A stretch of 64,000 nucleotides of DNA from Streptomyces shenzhenensis (GCF_021462265.1 NZ_JAJONF010000001.1:186001-250000), one strand, 5' to 3'. Positions 16,666-25,202 are shown, counted from the stretch's first letter. The notes: a model not told the origin generated them from the letters alone. Made by a program: numbers and translations.

Positions 16666-17511
16666 TCAGGCCGCGGCCGCGCCGTTCTCCTGCTCCGCCT
16701 CGATCCGGGCGTTCCACTCGCGCTTGGAGGCCTGCCAGCCGTCCTCGTTGTGGCCGAGGCGCCAGTAACCGGAGATCGACAGGTCCTCGCGCGGGATCCC
16801 CTTCTGCACGCGCAGCAGCCCCCGCAGCTCCTTCACGAAGCTCGCCTCGCCGTGCACGAAGGCCTGCACCCGGCCCTCCGGGAACTCCAGCGCCCGTACG
16901 GCCGCGACCAGGGCCTCGCCGACCGGCCGGGAGCCGCGGTGCAGCCAGACGACCTCGACGTCGGCGTCGATCTTCTGCTCCTCCTCGGGGCCGGAGACCT
17001 CGACGAAGGCGAACGCCTTCGCCTCGGCCGGCAGGGACTCCAGGGCGCGGGCGATCGCGGGCAGCGCGCTCTCGTCACCGGCGAGCAGATGCCAGTCGGC
17101 GTCCGGGTCGGGTGCGTAGGCACCGCCGGGTCCCAGGAAGCGCACGGTCTCGCCGGGCTGGACCCGGCAGGCCCACGGCCCGGCCAGGCCCTCGTCGCCG
17201 TGGACCACGAAGTCCAGGGTCAGCTCCCGGTGTTCGGGGTTCCAGGAGCGCACGGTGTAGGTCCGGGTCACCGGCCAGTGCTCGCGGGGAAACTCGGCGC
17301 GGATCCGCTCCAGGTCGAAAGGCTCCGGATAGGTGACGCCCTCCGGTCCGAAGAGGAGTTTCACGTAATGATCGGTGCAGGTGTCCGCGGCGAAGCCGGC
17401 CAGTCCGTCACCGCCGAGGACCACGCGCTGCATGTGCGGGCTCAACCGCTCGGTGCGCACCACCTGAGCGGAATGGGGCTTACGCGGCTTACGTCCCGGG
17501 CGCTCTGCCAT
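16666..17511 (-). CDS. Siderophore-interacting protein (ferric-siderophore reductase)
   Basis: A 281-residue SIP-family flavoprotein. The FAD-binding segment RTYTVRSWN lies near residue 83, the NAD(P)-binding part includes WHLLAGDESALPAIARALE, and the C-terminus has FVHGEASFVKELRGLLR and ISGYWRLGHNEDGW. Such cytosolic reductases release iron from imported siderophores. A DmdR/IdeR-type iron box lies about 25 bases upstream, so it should be repressed when iron is plentiful. The first 12 residues are basic (RPGRKPRKP). It is a single gene with its own promoter, convergent with the ABC exporter. Confidence 0.92.
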   Translation of the reverse strand: MAERPGRKPRKPHSAQVVRTERLSPHMQRVVLGGDGLAGFAADTCTDHYVKLLFGPEGVTYPEPFDLERIRAEFPREHWPVTRTYTVRSWNPEHRELTLDFVVHGDEGLAGPWACRVQPGETVRFLGPGGAYAPDPDADWHLLAGDESALPAIARALESLPAEAKAFAFVEVSGPEEEQKIDADVEVVWLHRGSRPVGEALVAAVRALEFPEGRVQAFVHGEASFVKELRGLLRVQKGIPREDLSISGYWRLGHNEDGWQASKREWNARIEAEQENGAAAA

Positions 17512-17534
17512 GACCGGCCTCCCAGCTCAATTGG

Positions 17535-17553
17535 TTAGGTTTGCCTAAGTTAG
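17535..17553. promoter_or_regulatory. DmdR/IdeR iron box
   Basis: TTAGGTTTGCCTAAGTTAG, a close match to the 19-bp TTAGGTTAGGCTAACCTAA consensus for actinobacterial iron repressors. It is placed just upstream of the siderophore-interacting protein gene in an AT-rich patch that likely contains the promoter. Confidence 0.8.
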
Positions 17554-17628
17554 CACTTCCCTTCCAGTTAACACCTCTTCCATGAGCACTTGATGAGCGG
17601 GTTTTGCCGGAAGCATTCCTTCGACGGG

Positions 17629-18558
17629 TCAGGCTTCCAGCGTCGCCAGCAGACGGGTCAGCGAGCCGCCCAGCCCCCAGCGAGCGGCCAGCGCGTTCAG
17701 TCCCGCCGGGTCGCGGGGGGTCTTGGGCAGCGCGGTGTCGACGCCCGGCAGCGGTACGTCACCGGCGACCCGGACCACCCGCGGGGCCACGGCGACGTAC
17801 GGCCGGGCCTCGTCCAGCCGCTTGCGCTGCGACGGCGTGAGTTTCGCCTTCGGGTCGTCGACCGCGGCCATGATCCCGGCCAGGTCACCGAACTCGGCGA
17901 GAAGCCTGGCGGCCGTCTTCTCCCCGATGCCCGGCACCCCCGGCAGGCCGTCGCTCGGGTCGCCGCGCAGCAGCGCCAGGTCCGCGTAGCCGCGCCCGTC
18001 GACCCCGTACTTCTCGCGCAGCCACGCCTCGTCGGTCGTCTGCAGCGTGCCGACACCCTTCAGCGGGTACAGCACCCGCACCCCGCGCGCGTCGTCCACC
18101 AGCTGGTAGAGGTCGCGGTCACCGGTGACGATGTCCACCGGGCCCTCGGCGCGCGCGGTGAAGGTGCCGATCACGTCGTCGGCCTCGTACCCGGCGACGC
18201 CGACCCGGGCGATGCCGAGCGCGTCCAGAACCTCCTCGATGACCGGCACCTGCGGGGCGAGGGTGTCCGGGACCTCCTCCTCGTCCGGTCCGCTCTCGTG
18301 CTCCGCGGCGACCCGGTGCGCCTTGTAGGAGGGGATGAGGTCGACCCGCCACCGCGGCCGCCAGTCGGCGTCCATGCAGGCCACCAGCAGGTCCGGACGG
18401 TGGTCCCGGACCAGCCGGTCGATGAAGTCCAGCAGCCCGCGCACGGCGTTCACCGGCGTGCCGTCCGGCGCCCTCACGGAGTCCGGGACGCCGAAGTAGG
18501 CGCGGAAGTACAGCGAGGCGGTGTCGAGAAGCATCAGTCGTGCGGTCACGCCCCGCAT
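17629..18558 (-). CDS. 5'-3' exonuclease (flap endonuclease-like)
   Basis: About 309 residues, related to the N-terminal nuclease domain of DNA polymerase I. Visible landmarks are LMLLDTASLYFRAYFG, the acidic motif GYEADDVIGTF with VTGDRDLYQLV, and the helix-hairpin-helix GVPGIGEKTAARLL. It should remove RNA primers or flaps in DNA repair. The start is uncertain: ATG at 18558 or 18561, or GTG at 18549, which begins directly before the conserved core. The open frame continues to 18696 but that part has no family match and strongly skewed composition. Confidence 0.88.
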   Translation of the reverse strand: MRGVTARLMLLDTASLYFRAYFGVPDSVRAPDGTPVNAVRGLLDFIDRLVRDHRPDLLVACMDADWRPRWRVDLIPSYKAHRVAAEHESGPDEEEVPDTLAPQVPVIEEVLDALGIARVGVAGYEADDVIGTFTARAEGPVDIVTGDRDLYQLVDDARGVRVLYPLKGVGTLQTTDEAWLREKYGVDGRGYADLALLRGDPSDGLPGVPGIGEKTAARLLAEFGDLAGIMAAVDDPKAKLTPSQRKRLDEARPYVAVAPRVVRVAGDVPLPGVDTALPKTPRDPAGLNALAARWGLGGSLTRLLATLEA

Positions 18559-18561
18559 CAT

Positions 18562-19405
18562 GCCGTACGGCACTGACGGCGTCCGGGCGCTGCGCCGGGA
18601 GCCATGGACCGGCACCCAGGTACCAGCCCTCCCTTCCGGCCCGCCGGCGGCCCCTGCGGACGGGGCAACGCCTGCGAGAAGGATCCGGCCAACCACAGAG
18701 CGCTACGGCACCGCCCAAGCCGTTCCGCCCCGCCGGCCGGGACGGCCGACCGCACGTTCGACGCGAGCCGCGCCCTGCTCCCGCTGCGCCGAGGGCGTCC
18801 CCGACGGCACCGCGGTCCACGCCGACCCCGGGGAACCGGCCGCCCCCTGCCGCGGCGCCAGCCCTCAACTCCGCGCCGGCCCGGGGTGCTTCACCGTCCG
18901 GCGGGCCCGCCCGGAGCACCGCCTCCACCAGGCACTCCGCGCCCGGGGCGGCGCCGGGAACATCGGCGGCCGCCCGCGCATTGAACTCATGGGGCGTCTG
19001 CTCGTGCGGACGGGGGCCGGCGCCTGTGGGCCGACTGAGGGAGCCGGCCCGCGTACGCCTGCGACCCCGCCTCCGGACGGGCCGACCGGTACCGCCCCCG
19101 CCTCCCCCGGCGGCAGCCGCGCCTTCGCCCGTCCCCCGGCCGGGCCGATCACCGGCCCCGACGGCCGTCCCGCCCTCTGGTCAGCGCGTTCATCCCGAAG
19201 GAGGAGCCGGTGCCCGGCGGGTCCGGCCGTCCGGTGTACTGGCGCGAACCGTGAGGGTCGCACTCACCGGACGTGACAGGGATGTGACGGCTGCCTGAAA
19301 CGGTTTGCCGAACATGCGTAGGGTGCAGAGAACCCATCAGGAGGGACCCGGCCGAGGCTGGGCACCCGGAGGACGGAACGACGAGCGAAGGAGGGAGCCG
19401 GAGCG
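18562..19405. other. About 840 bases without a recognisable gene
   Basis: Several open frames cross this stretch on both strands, but all read as proline/arginine-rich or glycine-rich text with no domain, no convincing ribosome site and no consistent third-position GC pattern. The last 100 bases are less GC-rich and should contain the promoter of the cupin regulator; GAAGGAGGGAG at about 19387-19397 is its ribosome site. Confidence 0.45.
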
Positions 19406-19978
19406 ATGGGCGACCACAAAGACCAGCAGCCCGTGCGGGTGGGCGCGGCAGTCCGGCGGCGCCGCCGCGCGCTGGAACTCACCCTCGCCGTCGTGGCCGA
19501 GCGCAGCGGCCTGTCGGTGCCCTTCCTGAGCCAGGTCGAGAACGACAGGGCCCGCCCCAGCCGCACCTCCCTGGAGAAGCTCGCCGACGCCCTGCGCACC
19601 ACGGCCGTCGAACTCCTCGCCGCCGCCGACCCGGCGTGCAGCGTCGACGTCGTACGGGCCGAGGACGCCACCGAGCCGGACTTCGCACCCCAGGTGCGTT
19701 CCCTGGTCCGCGGTCACCACCAGCTGCACGCCTCGGAGTTCACCGGCGACCACGACGCCGGCCGCGAATTCCAGCACCGCAACGACGAGTTGATGTATGT
19801 CGCCGACGGCGCCGTGGAGATCGAGGCCGAGGGCCGCGCCTACCGCCTCGGCCGCGGCGACACCCTCTACCTCACCGGCGGAGTCCGCCACCGCTGGCGT
19901 GCGACGGTCCCGGACACCCGGGTGATCGTGGTGGCGGTGGCGGAACACATCGAGGCAGTCCACGATCGCCAGCGCTGA
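19406..19978 (+). CDS. XRE-family regulator with cupin domain
   Basis: A 190-residue regulator. The XRE helix-turn-helix occupies about residues 10-65 (VGAAVRRRRRALELTLAVVA, then LSVPFLSQVENDRARPSRTS). A C-terminal cupin_2 barrel covers about 95-185 with FQHRNDELMYVADGAVEIEA and GDTLYLTGGVRHRW, including the histidines and glutamate that normally bind a metal. Members sense small ligands through the cupin and often repress a neighbouring enzyme or transporter. The ATG at 19406 has a strong GGAGGGAG upstream. Its target is not evident; the next gene is 124 bases downstream on the same strand. Confidence 0.88.
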   Translation: MGDHKDQQPVRVGAAVRRRRRALELTLAVVAERSGLSVPFLSQVENDRARPSRTSLEKLADALRTTAVELLAAADPACSVDVVRAEDATEPDFAPQVRSLVRGHHQLHASEFTGDHDAGREFQHRNDELMYVADGAVEIEAEGRAYRLGRGDTLYLTGGVRHRWRATVPDTRVIVVAVAEHIEAVHDRQR

Positions 19979-20090
19979 TCTTCCCCGTCCTGAGACGCCC
20001 GGCTCCGAAGCGCCCCGTAAGGGGCGCGGTGCCGCATCCGAGAGGCTGCTGCCGCCGCGGGGGCGCGACCGGCCACCACGCGCCCGCGGC

Positions 20091-20135
20091 GCACCACCGC
20101 GCGTGGCACCACCGCGCGTGGCACCACCGCGCGTG
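20091..20135. repeat. Three exact 15-bp tandem repeats at a gene start
   Basis: GCACCACCGCGCGTG occurs three times head to tail. Because 15 is divisible by three, the copies read in frame as VAPPR repeats at the N-terminus of the next gene and provide alternative GTG starts at 20103, 20118 and 20133. Copy-number change would alter only the N-terminus. Confidence 0.85.
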
Positions 20136-20846
20136 GTCTCCCTCGTACCGTCCCTCACCGAGGCGATCGCCGAGACCCGTCCAGGGGTTCTCGTCGGCGC
20201 CACGGACTGGTGCACCCACCCGGCCCGTCTCGGCGTCCCCCGCATCGGCGGCACCAAGAACCCCGCCCTCGACCGGATCCTCGCCCTCACCCCCGACCTG
20301 GTGATCGCCAACGAGGAGGAGAACCGCGCCCCCGACCTGGACGCCCTGCGCACGGCAGGCCTGGAGGTGCTGGTCACGGAGGTGCGGGACCTGCCACAGG
20401 CCTTCCGTGAACTGGAGAGGGTCCTGACCGCGTGCGGCGCGAGCGGCCGCCCCCGCTGGCTGGACGAGGCGGAGCAGGCGTGGTCCGCGCCGGTGCCCGC
20501 CGGCCCTGTGACGACGGCGGTCGTACCGGTCTGGCGGCGGCCCTGGATGGTCCTCGGCCGGGACACGTTCGCGGGCGACCTGCTGGCCCGGCTGGGCGTG
20601 CACAACCTCTTCGGAGGACACCCCGAGCGCTACCCCCGCGTCCCGCTCGGGGAACTGCGCGACGCCGACCCCGACCTGGTCGTCCTCCCGGACGAGCCCT
20701 ACCGCTTCACCGCCACCGACGGCCCCGAGGCGTTTCCCGGACTGCCCTGCGCGCTGGTCAGCGGACGGCACCTGACGTGGTACGGACCCTCACTGGCCGA
20801 GGCGCCCCGGGTGCTGGCCGAGGCCCTGCGAGCAGCTGACCGCTGA
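20103..20846 (+). CDS. Helical-backbone metal receptor-like protein (BtuF/cobalamin-binding type), no signal peptide
   Basis: A 247-residue protein with the fold of periplasmic cobalamin or siderophore receptors: VSLVPSLTEAIAETRPG, VGATDWCTHPA, IGGTKNPALDRILALTPDLV and the C-terminal LVSGRHLTWYGPSLAEAP. It lacks a signal peptide or lipobox, so it appears cytosolic, as in many actinobacterial members. The N-terminus contains VAPPR repeats and the start could be GTG 20103, 20118 or 20133. No transporter genes adjoin. Its last 89 bases overlap the convergent TDT transporter gene. Ligand unknown. Confidence 0.8.
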   Translation: MAPPRVAPPRVVSLVPSLTEAIAETRPGVLVGATDWCTHPARLGVPRIGGTKNPALDRILALTPDLVIANEEENRAPDLDALRTAGLEVLVTEVRDLPQAFRELERVLTACGASGRPRWLDEAEQAWSAPVPAGPVTTAVVPVWRRPWMVLGRDTFAGDLLARLGVHNLFGGHPERYPRVPLGELRDADPDLVVLPDEPYRFTATDGPEAFPGLPCALVSGRHLTWYGPSLAEAPRVLAEALRAADR

Positions 20847-21876
20847 GCAGCCCGCGTACGGTGCCGGAGGCGGCCGCCAGCCAGCCGGCGACGAGGACGG
20901 CGTACAGGGCCGCCGCCAGCCAGTGGTACGCGGCGAGCCCGGTGTGCCGCCCGAGCGCGGCGGCGCCCGTGACGCACGTCCCCACGGGGAAGGTGAACGC
21001 CCACCATGTCATGGTGAACCGCATCCCCTGCCGCCACGCCCGCGCCACATGGACGGCCGACAGCGCCAGCCACAGCAGTGCGAACCCCATGACCGGAACG
21101 CCGTACAGCACCGCGAGGAGGCCGAAACCAGCGGCGTACGGCGCCGGTACCACGCCGGGGGCGAGGTCCGCGAAGGCACCCACCGCCGTCGTGGACTGCC
21201 CGAGCGGGCCCAGCACCAGGAAGGCCGTGGGGGTCAGCGCGAGCGGCAGCGGACCGCCGGCGATCAGCCGGCCGAAGACGAGCCCCAGCATGAGCAGCGT
21301 GCTGAGCAGACTCAGCCCGAAGAGCGCGAAGCAGCCGTAGAGCAGGGTCTCGCGCGCCTGCCCGGGCGGCAGATGCGGGACCAGCTGCGGCCCGAGCGCG
21401 GCCGACACCATGGGCGCCACCAGCGGCAGCAGCCACACCGGGGAGGCCTGGCCGGGGTCGACGCGATGCCGTACGGCCATCAGGTACGGCACGGCGACGG
21501 CCGCCGCGAGTCCCACGGCGGTACCGGCGACGAAGAGCACGGAGCCGAGCGTGACGGCGGCAGGCTCCCCGATCCAGTCCCGTCCGAGGGCCAGCGCACC
21601 GCCCCCGACGGCGAGCAGGGCCATGGCGAGACAGCCGTAGAAGGGTGCCACGGCGGGGTCGAGGAGATGCGCGCGGGCCTGGTCGCGGTGGTGGGCCCAG
21701 TGCAGGGCCCGGGCGGCCAGCAGGACCACGAGCTGGAGCAGGGACAGCGCCCAGACACTCACGAAGAGCTCGCGCGAGCCGTTGACGCCGAGTGCGCCGC
21801 CGCCGAGGGCGAGGGCTGCGGTGCCCATGACGGACGCGTACCAGTTGGGGCCGAGATGACGGACTGCGGTGACCAT
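20758..21876 (-). CDS. TDT-family membrane transporter (TehA/SLAC1-like)
   Basis: A 372-residue protein with about ten membrane helices. The start HLGPNWYASVMGTAALALGG is the hallmark of the tellurite-resistance/dicarboxylate transporter family (TehA, Mae1, SLAC1), which move anions such as malate or sulfite. The tail MRFTMTWWAFTFPVGTCVTG is also conserved. It is divergently transcribed from a LysR regulator 71 bases away, which probably controls it. Its 3' end overlaps the preceding plus-strand gene by 89 bases; the last 25 residues are basic and proline-rich, so the true function likely ends before the overlap. Confidence 0.88.
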   Translation of the reverse strand: MVTAVRHLGPNWYASVMGTAALALGGGALGVNGSRELFVSVWALSLLQLVVLLAARALHWAHHRDQARAHLLDPAVAPFYGCLAMALLAVGGGALALGRDWIGEPAAVTLGSVLFVAGTAVGLAAAVAVPYLMAVRHRVDPGQASPVWLLPLVAPMVSAALGPQLVPHLPPGQARETLLYGCFALFGLSLLSTLLMLGLVFGRLIAGGPLPLALTPTAFLVLGPLGQSTTAVGAFADLAPGVVPAPYAAGFGLLAVLYGVPVMGFALLWLALSAVHVARAWRQGMRFTMTWWAFTFPVGTCVTGAAALGRHTGLAAYHWLAAALYAVLVAGWLAAASGTVRGLLSGQLLAGPRPAPGAPRPVRVRTTSGAVR

Positions 21877-21947
21877 GAATCCAACGGTTCCGCTGTTCCG
21901 CGCGGCCGACCAGGGAGCTCTTCTCTATGGGGGCATAAGCTGGTCTT

Positions 21948-22868
21948 ATGAGCGAGACGGAGGAACGGGCCACAGGGGGCACGCTCGCGCACCGGGTGCC
22001 GGACCTCGGCGCGCTGGAGCTGCTGCTGGCGGTGGCGCGGCTGGGCAGCCTCGGGGCGGCGGCGCGGGAGGTCGGCATCACCCAGCCGGCGGCCAGCAGC
22101 CGGATCCGTTCCATGGAACGGCAGCTGGGCGTGGCCCTGGTCGACCGCTCGCCGCGCGGCTCCCGGCTCACCGACGCGGGGGCGCTGGTGACCGACTGGG
22201 CGCGGCGGGTGGTGGAGGCGGCGGAGGCCTTCGACGCGGGCACCCAGGCGCTCCGGGACCGGCGGGACTCGCGGCTGCGGGTGGCGGCGAGCATGACCAT
22301 CGCCGAGTACCTGCTGCCCGGCTGGCTGCTCGCGCTGCGCGCCCAGCGTCCCGACACGGCGGTGTCGCTGCTCGCCGGCAACTCGGCGGCGGTGGCCGAG
22401 CGGCTGCTCGCGGACGAGGCGGACCTGGGCTTCGTGGAGGGCCTGACGGTTCCGCACGGCCTGGACTCGGCGGTGATTGCCCACGACCGCCTGATCGTCG
22501 TGGTCGCCCCGGCCCACCCCTGGGCCCGCCGTCGGCGCCCGCTCGCGGCGGCGGAGCTGGCGGCGACCCCGCTGATCCTCCGCGAACGCGGCTCGGGCAC
22601 CCGCCAGGTCCTCGACACGGCGCTGGGCGGCCTGGCCCGCCCGCTGATCGAACTGTCGTCGACCACCGCGGTGAAGGCATCGGCGGTCGGCGGCGCCGGG
22701 CCTGCGGTCCTCAGCGAACTGGTGGTGGGGGAGGAGCTGGCGATGCGGCGGCTGGTCGCCATCCCCCTGGAGGGCATCGCCCTCCGCCGCGACCTACGCG
22801 CCGTGTGGCCGACAGGCCACCGCCCGACCGGCCCCGCCCGCGAGCTGCTTTCCCTGACCCGCGCCTGA
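21948..22868 (+). CDS. LysR-family regulator next to the TDT transporter
   Basis: A 306-residue LysR protein. The helix-turn-helix is at about residues 22-80 (LELLLAVARLGSLGAAAREV, then ITQPAASSRIRSMERQLGVA). The effector-binding domain begins near 105 (LRVAASMTIAEYLLPGWLLA, then EADLGFVEGL). The layout, divergent to the transporter with a short shared promoter region, is the classical one for a LysR activator of its neighbour. A run of AT-rich bases around 21920-21945 is probably the shared control region. Confidence 0.9.
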   Translation: MSETEERATGGTLAHRVPDLGALELLLAVARLGSLGAAAREVGITQPAASSRIRSMERQLGVALVDRSPRGSRLTDAGALVTDWARRVVEAAEAFDAGTQALRDRRDSRLRVAASMTIAEYLLPGWLLALRAQRPDTAVSLLAGNSAAVAERLLADEADLGFVEGLTVPHGLDSAVIAHDRLIVVVAPAHPWARRRRPLAAAELAATPLILRERGSGTRQVLDTALGGLARPLIELSSTTAVKASAVGGAGPAVLSELVVGEELAMRRLVAIPLEGIALRRDLRAVWPTGHRPTGPARELLSLTRA

Positions 22869-22930
22869 AAACCCTTCGCCCACCCACCACCCGACTCGCT
22901 CCCGCAAAGAGCAACGGCCGGAAGGAAGCC

Positions 22931-23460
22931 CCGTCCGGCACACGAGGACGAGGACCGGTCCGTGCCCGCCTCGAGTCTGTCCGGCGGACGAGGGCGAAGG
23001 CTGGTCTGTGCCTGTCTCCAGTGTCCGGCGGACGAGGGCGAAGGCGAAGGCCGGCCCGTACCCCTCTCCAGTCTGTCTGGTGGGCGAGGACGAGGGCCGG
23101 TCCGTGCCCGCCTCCAGTCTGTCCGGCGGCCAGGGGCGAAGGCCGGGTTGTGTCCGTCTCCAGTCTGTCCGGTGGGCGAGGACGGTGGTTGGTCCGTGCT
23201 CGCCTCCAGCCCGTCCGGCGGCCGGGGGCGAAGGCCGGGCTGTGTCCGTTTCCAGTCTGTCCGGCGGCCAGGGGCCGAAGGCCGGGCTGTTCCCGTCTCC
23301 AACTGCGCGGTGGACGGGGACGGTGGCTGGTCTGCGTCCCTGCCTCCAGTCTGTCCGGCGGACGAGGACGAAGGCCGGTCCGCACCCCCCACCAGCCCGT
23401 CCGGCGTTTGAGGACGAGGCCGTTCAGGCCGATGCGGGGGTTCGGGGGCGGCAGCCCCGG
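22931..23460. repeat. Tandem array of eleven ~46-bp repeats
   Basis: Degenerate units of the form CTGTCCGGCGGACGAGG, CGAAGGCCGGTCCGTG, then CCCGCCTCCAGT. Starts are at 22931, 22977, 23023, 23073, 23119, 23165, 23211, 23257, 23303, 23351 and 23397. Eight units are exactly 46 bases, one is 50, one is 48, and the last runs into a different tail (GTTTGAGGACGAGGCCGTTC, then a GGGGG/CCCC hairpin). That last unit is, from memory, a genus-wide single-copy intergenic repeat, so the array looks like its local expansion. The period is not a multiple of three, so open frames here are artefacts. The interval between the lysR stop and the hydrolase stop at 23544 holds no gene. Confidence 0.88.
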
Positions 23461-23543
23461 AGCGGGCGGTCGAAGGGGGCGCACTCCCTGGAGGACGGGA
23501 CGTGGACGGGACGGGTAGGGGCGGCGGGGGCGAAAACCGCTGC

Positions 23544-24236
23544 TCAGCGCGCGGACGCGGCGGCGACCAGTGCCTCCATCACCCGCAGGTCCTCGCCCAT
23601 CTCCGGATGCCACTGCACCCCGAGGACCCAGCCGTCCCCGGCGGGCAGTTCGATCGCCTCGACCGTGCCGTCGGCCGCGTACGCCGACACCAGCAGCCCC
23701 GCGCCGAGGCGGTCCACCGCCTGGTGGTGGAAGGTCGGGACCGACGTCTCCTCCGGGACCGTCCCGGCGTACCGGGTGCCGGGCACCGGCTTCACCTCGT
23801 GGCGGCCGAAGACCCCGGGCACCTCCGCATGGCCGTCGATGTGCTGGACGAGGGTGCCCCCGAGGGCGACGTTCAGGAGCTGCATGCCCCGGCAGATGCC
23901 GAGCAGCGGTACGCCGGCGGCCAGCGCGGCGTCGATGAGGGCCAGCTCCCAGGCGTCCCGGGTGCGGGCGGGACGCCCGGTGCGGGGGTCGGGCTCGGCG
24001 CCGTAGCGGACCGGCTCCACGTCCGGGCCGCCCGCGATCACCAGGCCGTCCAGGCGCGTCACCGTCGCCGCCGCGTGCTCGGGGGCGTCCGGCGGCAGCA
24101 GCGCGGCCAGGCCGCCGGCCCGCTGGACGAGGCGTGGGTAACCGGCAGGCAGCAGGGCCGCCTCCAGCTCCCAGACTCCCCAGCGCACTCCGGCCTCCAG
24201 GTATGTGCTCACGCCGATCAGCGGCCGCCCGGTCAT
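23544..24236 (-). CDS. Gamma-glutamyl hydrolase, class I glutamine amidotransferase (PuuD-like)
   Basis: A 230-residue hydrolase of the PuuD/peptidase C26 group. The nucleophile elbow GICRGMQLLNVALGG (Cys near residue 116) and the histidine/glutamate motif VLGVQWHPE near 210 complete the Cys-His-Glu triad, with VIAGGPDVEP before them. It would release glutamate from a gamma-glutamylated intermediate made by the GlnA4-type ligase encoded nearby. It lies 70 bases downstream of the FadR-type gene on the same strand, with a possible operator in between. Confidence 0.9.
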   Translation of the reverse strand: MTGRPLIGVSTYLEAGVRWGVWELEAALLPAGYPRLVQRAGGLAALLPPDAPEHAAATVTRLDGLVIAGGPDVEPVRYGAEPDPRTGRPARTRDAWELALIDAALAAGVPLLGICRGMQLLNVALGGTLVQHIDGHAEVPGVFGRHEVKPVPGTRYAGTVPEETSVPTFHHQAVDRLGAGLLVSAYAADGTVEAIELPAGDGWVLGVQWHPEMGEDLRVMEALVAAASAR

Positions 24237-24254
24237 GGACCCTCCCCAGTCATA

Positions 24255-24285
24255 AGGTGTGCGTGCGTACCTTTATCGCACACCT
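24255..24285. promoter_or_regulatory. Inverted repeats before the gamma-glutamyl hydrolase
   Basis: Two overlapping symmetries: AGGTGTGCG-13 bases-CGCACACCT (24255-24285) and, inside it, AAGGT-10 bases-ACCTT (24254-24273). The second has the same GGT-N10-ACCTT layout as the site at 25068-25085 before glnA4. It probably binds the FadR-type regulator encoded between the two; a stem-loop role in mRNA is also possible. Confidence 0.55.
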
Positions 24286-24306
24286 CGGTGACGCGTCGGC
24301 CGGCCG

Positions 24307-25041
24307 TCACGCCAGGAAGCCCCGCAGCAGCGCCGCCGTCCCCGCGCAGTGCTCCCGCATCATCTCCCGCGCGCCGTCGGCGTCCCCGTCCAGCACCGCC
24401 TCCACCAGGGCGATGTGCTGGCGCTGCGAGTGCTCCAGGTTGCGGACCAGCAGCGGGATGCAGTCGAGGAGGTCGTTCACCGTCGCGCGCACCGCCGCGT
24501 ACTGGGCGGTGAGGGACGGGGAGCGGCACAGCTCGGCGATCGTCAGATGCAGCAGGGTGTCCAGGCGGCGGTAGTCCGCCAGCGGCGCCTCGTGCGTGCG
24601 GGCCAGCGCCTCCCGCAGCCTGAGCGCCTGCTCGCCGGTGAGCCCGTGCGCCGCGCACAGGCCCGCCGCGCCCACTTCGAGGACCTCCCGGAACCGGAGC
24701 ACGTCCTCGATGTCGACCTCGGTGATCCGGCGCCGCAGCTCGCCCTCGCCGCCCGCGTCCGTGCGCGGCAGCACGAACGTACCGCCGTACCGTCCGCGCC
24801 GGGACTCCACCAGACCCTGGTCCTGAAGCACCTTCAGCACCTCGCGCAGCGTCACCCGGCTGATCCCGAGCCGCTCCGCCAGAACCCGCTCGGCGGGCAG
24901 CCGCTCGCCGCCCGGAACCAGGCCCAGCCGGACGACCTGCAGGATCTGCTCCAGCGCCTCCTCGAAGCCGTTGCCCGCCCGCACCGGTCGCAGCACCGGA
25001 GTCAACGGGTCGTCGAGGGCGCCGTCCGCGTCCAGCGACAT
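24307..25041 (-). CDS. FadR-subfamily GntR regulator of the gamma-glutamylation genes
   Basis: A 244-residue GntR protein. The winged helix spans about residues 15-85 (QVVRLGLVPGGERLPAERVL, then LGISRVTLREVLKVLQDQGL, ESRRGRYGGTFV). A helical FCD domain follows with metal-binding-type residues (RFREVLEVGAAGL, DTLLHLTIAELCRS, and HIALVEAVLDGDADGAREMM). I prefer the ATG at 25041, which has GGAAGGGGG upstream, over a TTG at 25062. It is divergent from glnA4 and followed by the hydrolase, so it likely controls both sides. Confidence 0.88.
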   Translation of the reverse strand: MSLDADGALDDPLTPVLRPVRAGNGFEEALEQILQVVRLGLVPGGERLPAERVLAERLGISRVTLREVLKVLQDQGLVESRRGRYGGTFVLPRTDAGGEGELRRRITEVDIEDVLRFREVLEVGAAGLCAAHGLTGEQALRLREALARTHEAPLADYRRLDTLLHLTIAELCRSPSLTAQYAAVRATVNDLLDCIPLLVRNLEHSQRQHIALVEAVLDGDADGAREMMREHCAGTAALLRGFLA

Positions 25042-25067
25042 ATGGCCGTACCCCCTTCCCAAGCAAT

Positions 25068-25085
25068 GGTTCTCTTCAATACCTT
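25068..25085. promoter_or_regulatory. Candidate FadR-type operator before glnA4
   Basis: GGT at 25068-25070, ten bases, ACCTT at 25081-25085, in an AT-rich patch between the divergent regulator and glnA4. Spacing and core match the site at 24256-24273. Three near-copies of AGTACCAGC follow at about 25152-25178, just before the glnA4 leader. Confidence 0.5.
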
Positions 25086-25202
25086 AGAGCTCCCCGTCCG
25101 GCCGCAGAAGCGCATCGTCAGCAGTGGCCGCAGCAGACCCGCGGCAGCAGCAGTACCAGCAGTACCAGCGGTACCAGCGTGAAAGAAGCCGAAGGAGCTC
25201 CC

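Noticed and set aside
22931..23460. CRISPR array
   Set aside because: Units follow one another directly with no unique spacers, are degenerate, and no cas genes are present.
21869..23518. A 549-codon open frame spanning lysR and the repeat array
   Set aside because: It reads lysR in a wrong frame and then the 46-bp repeats; the repeat period is not a multiple of three, so no repeated protein domain is encoded.
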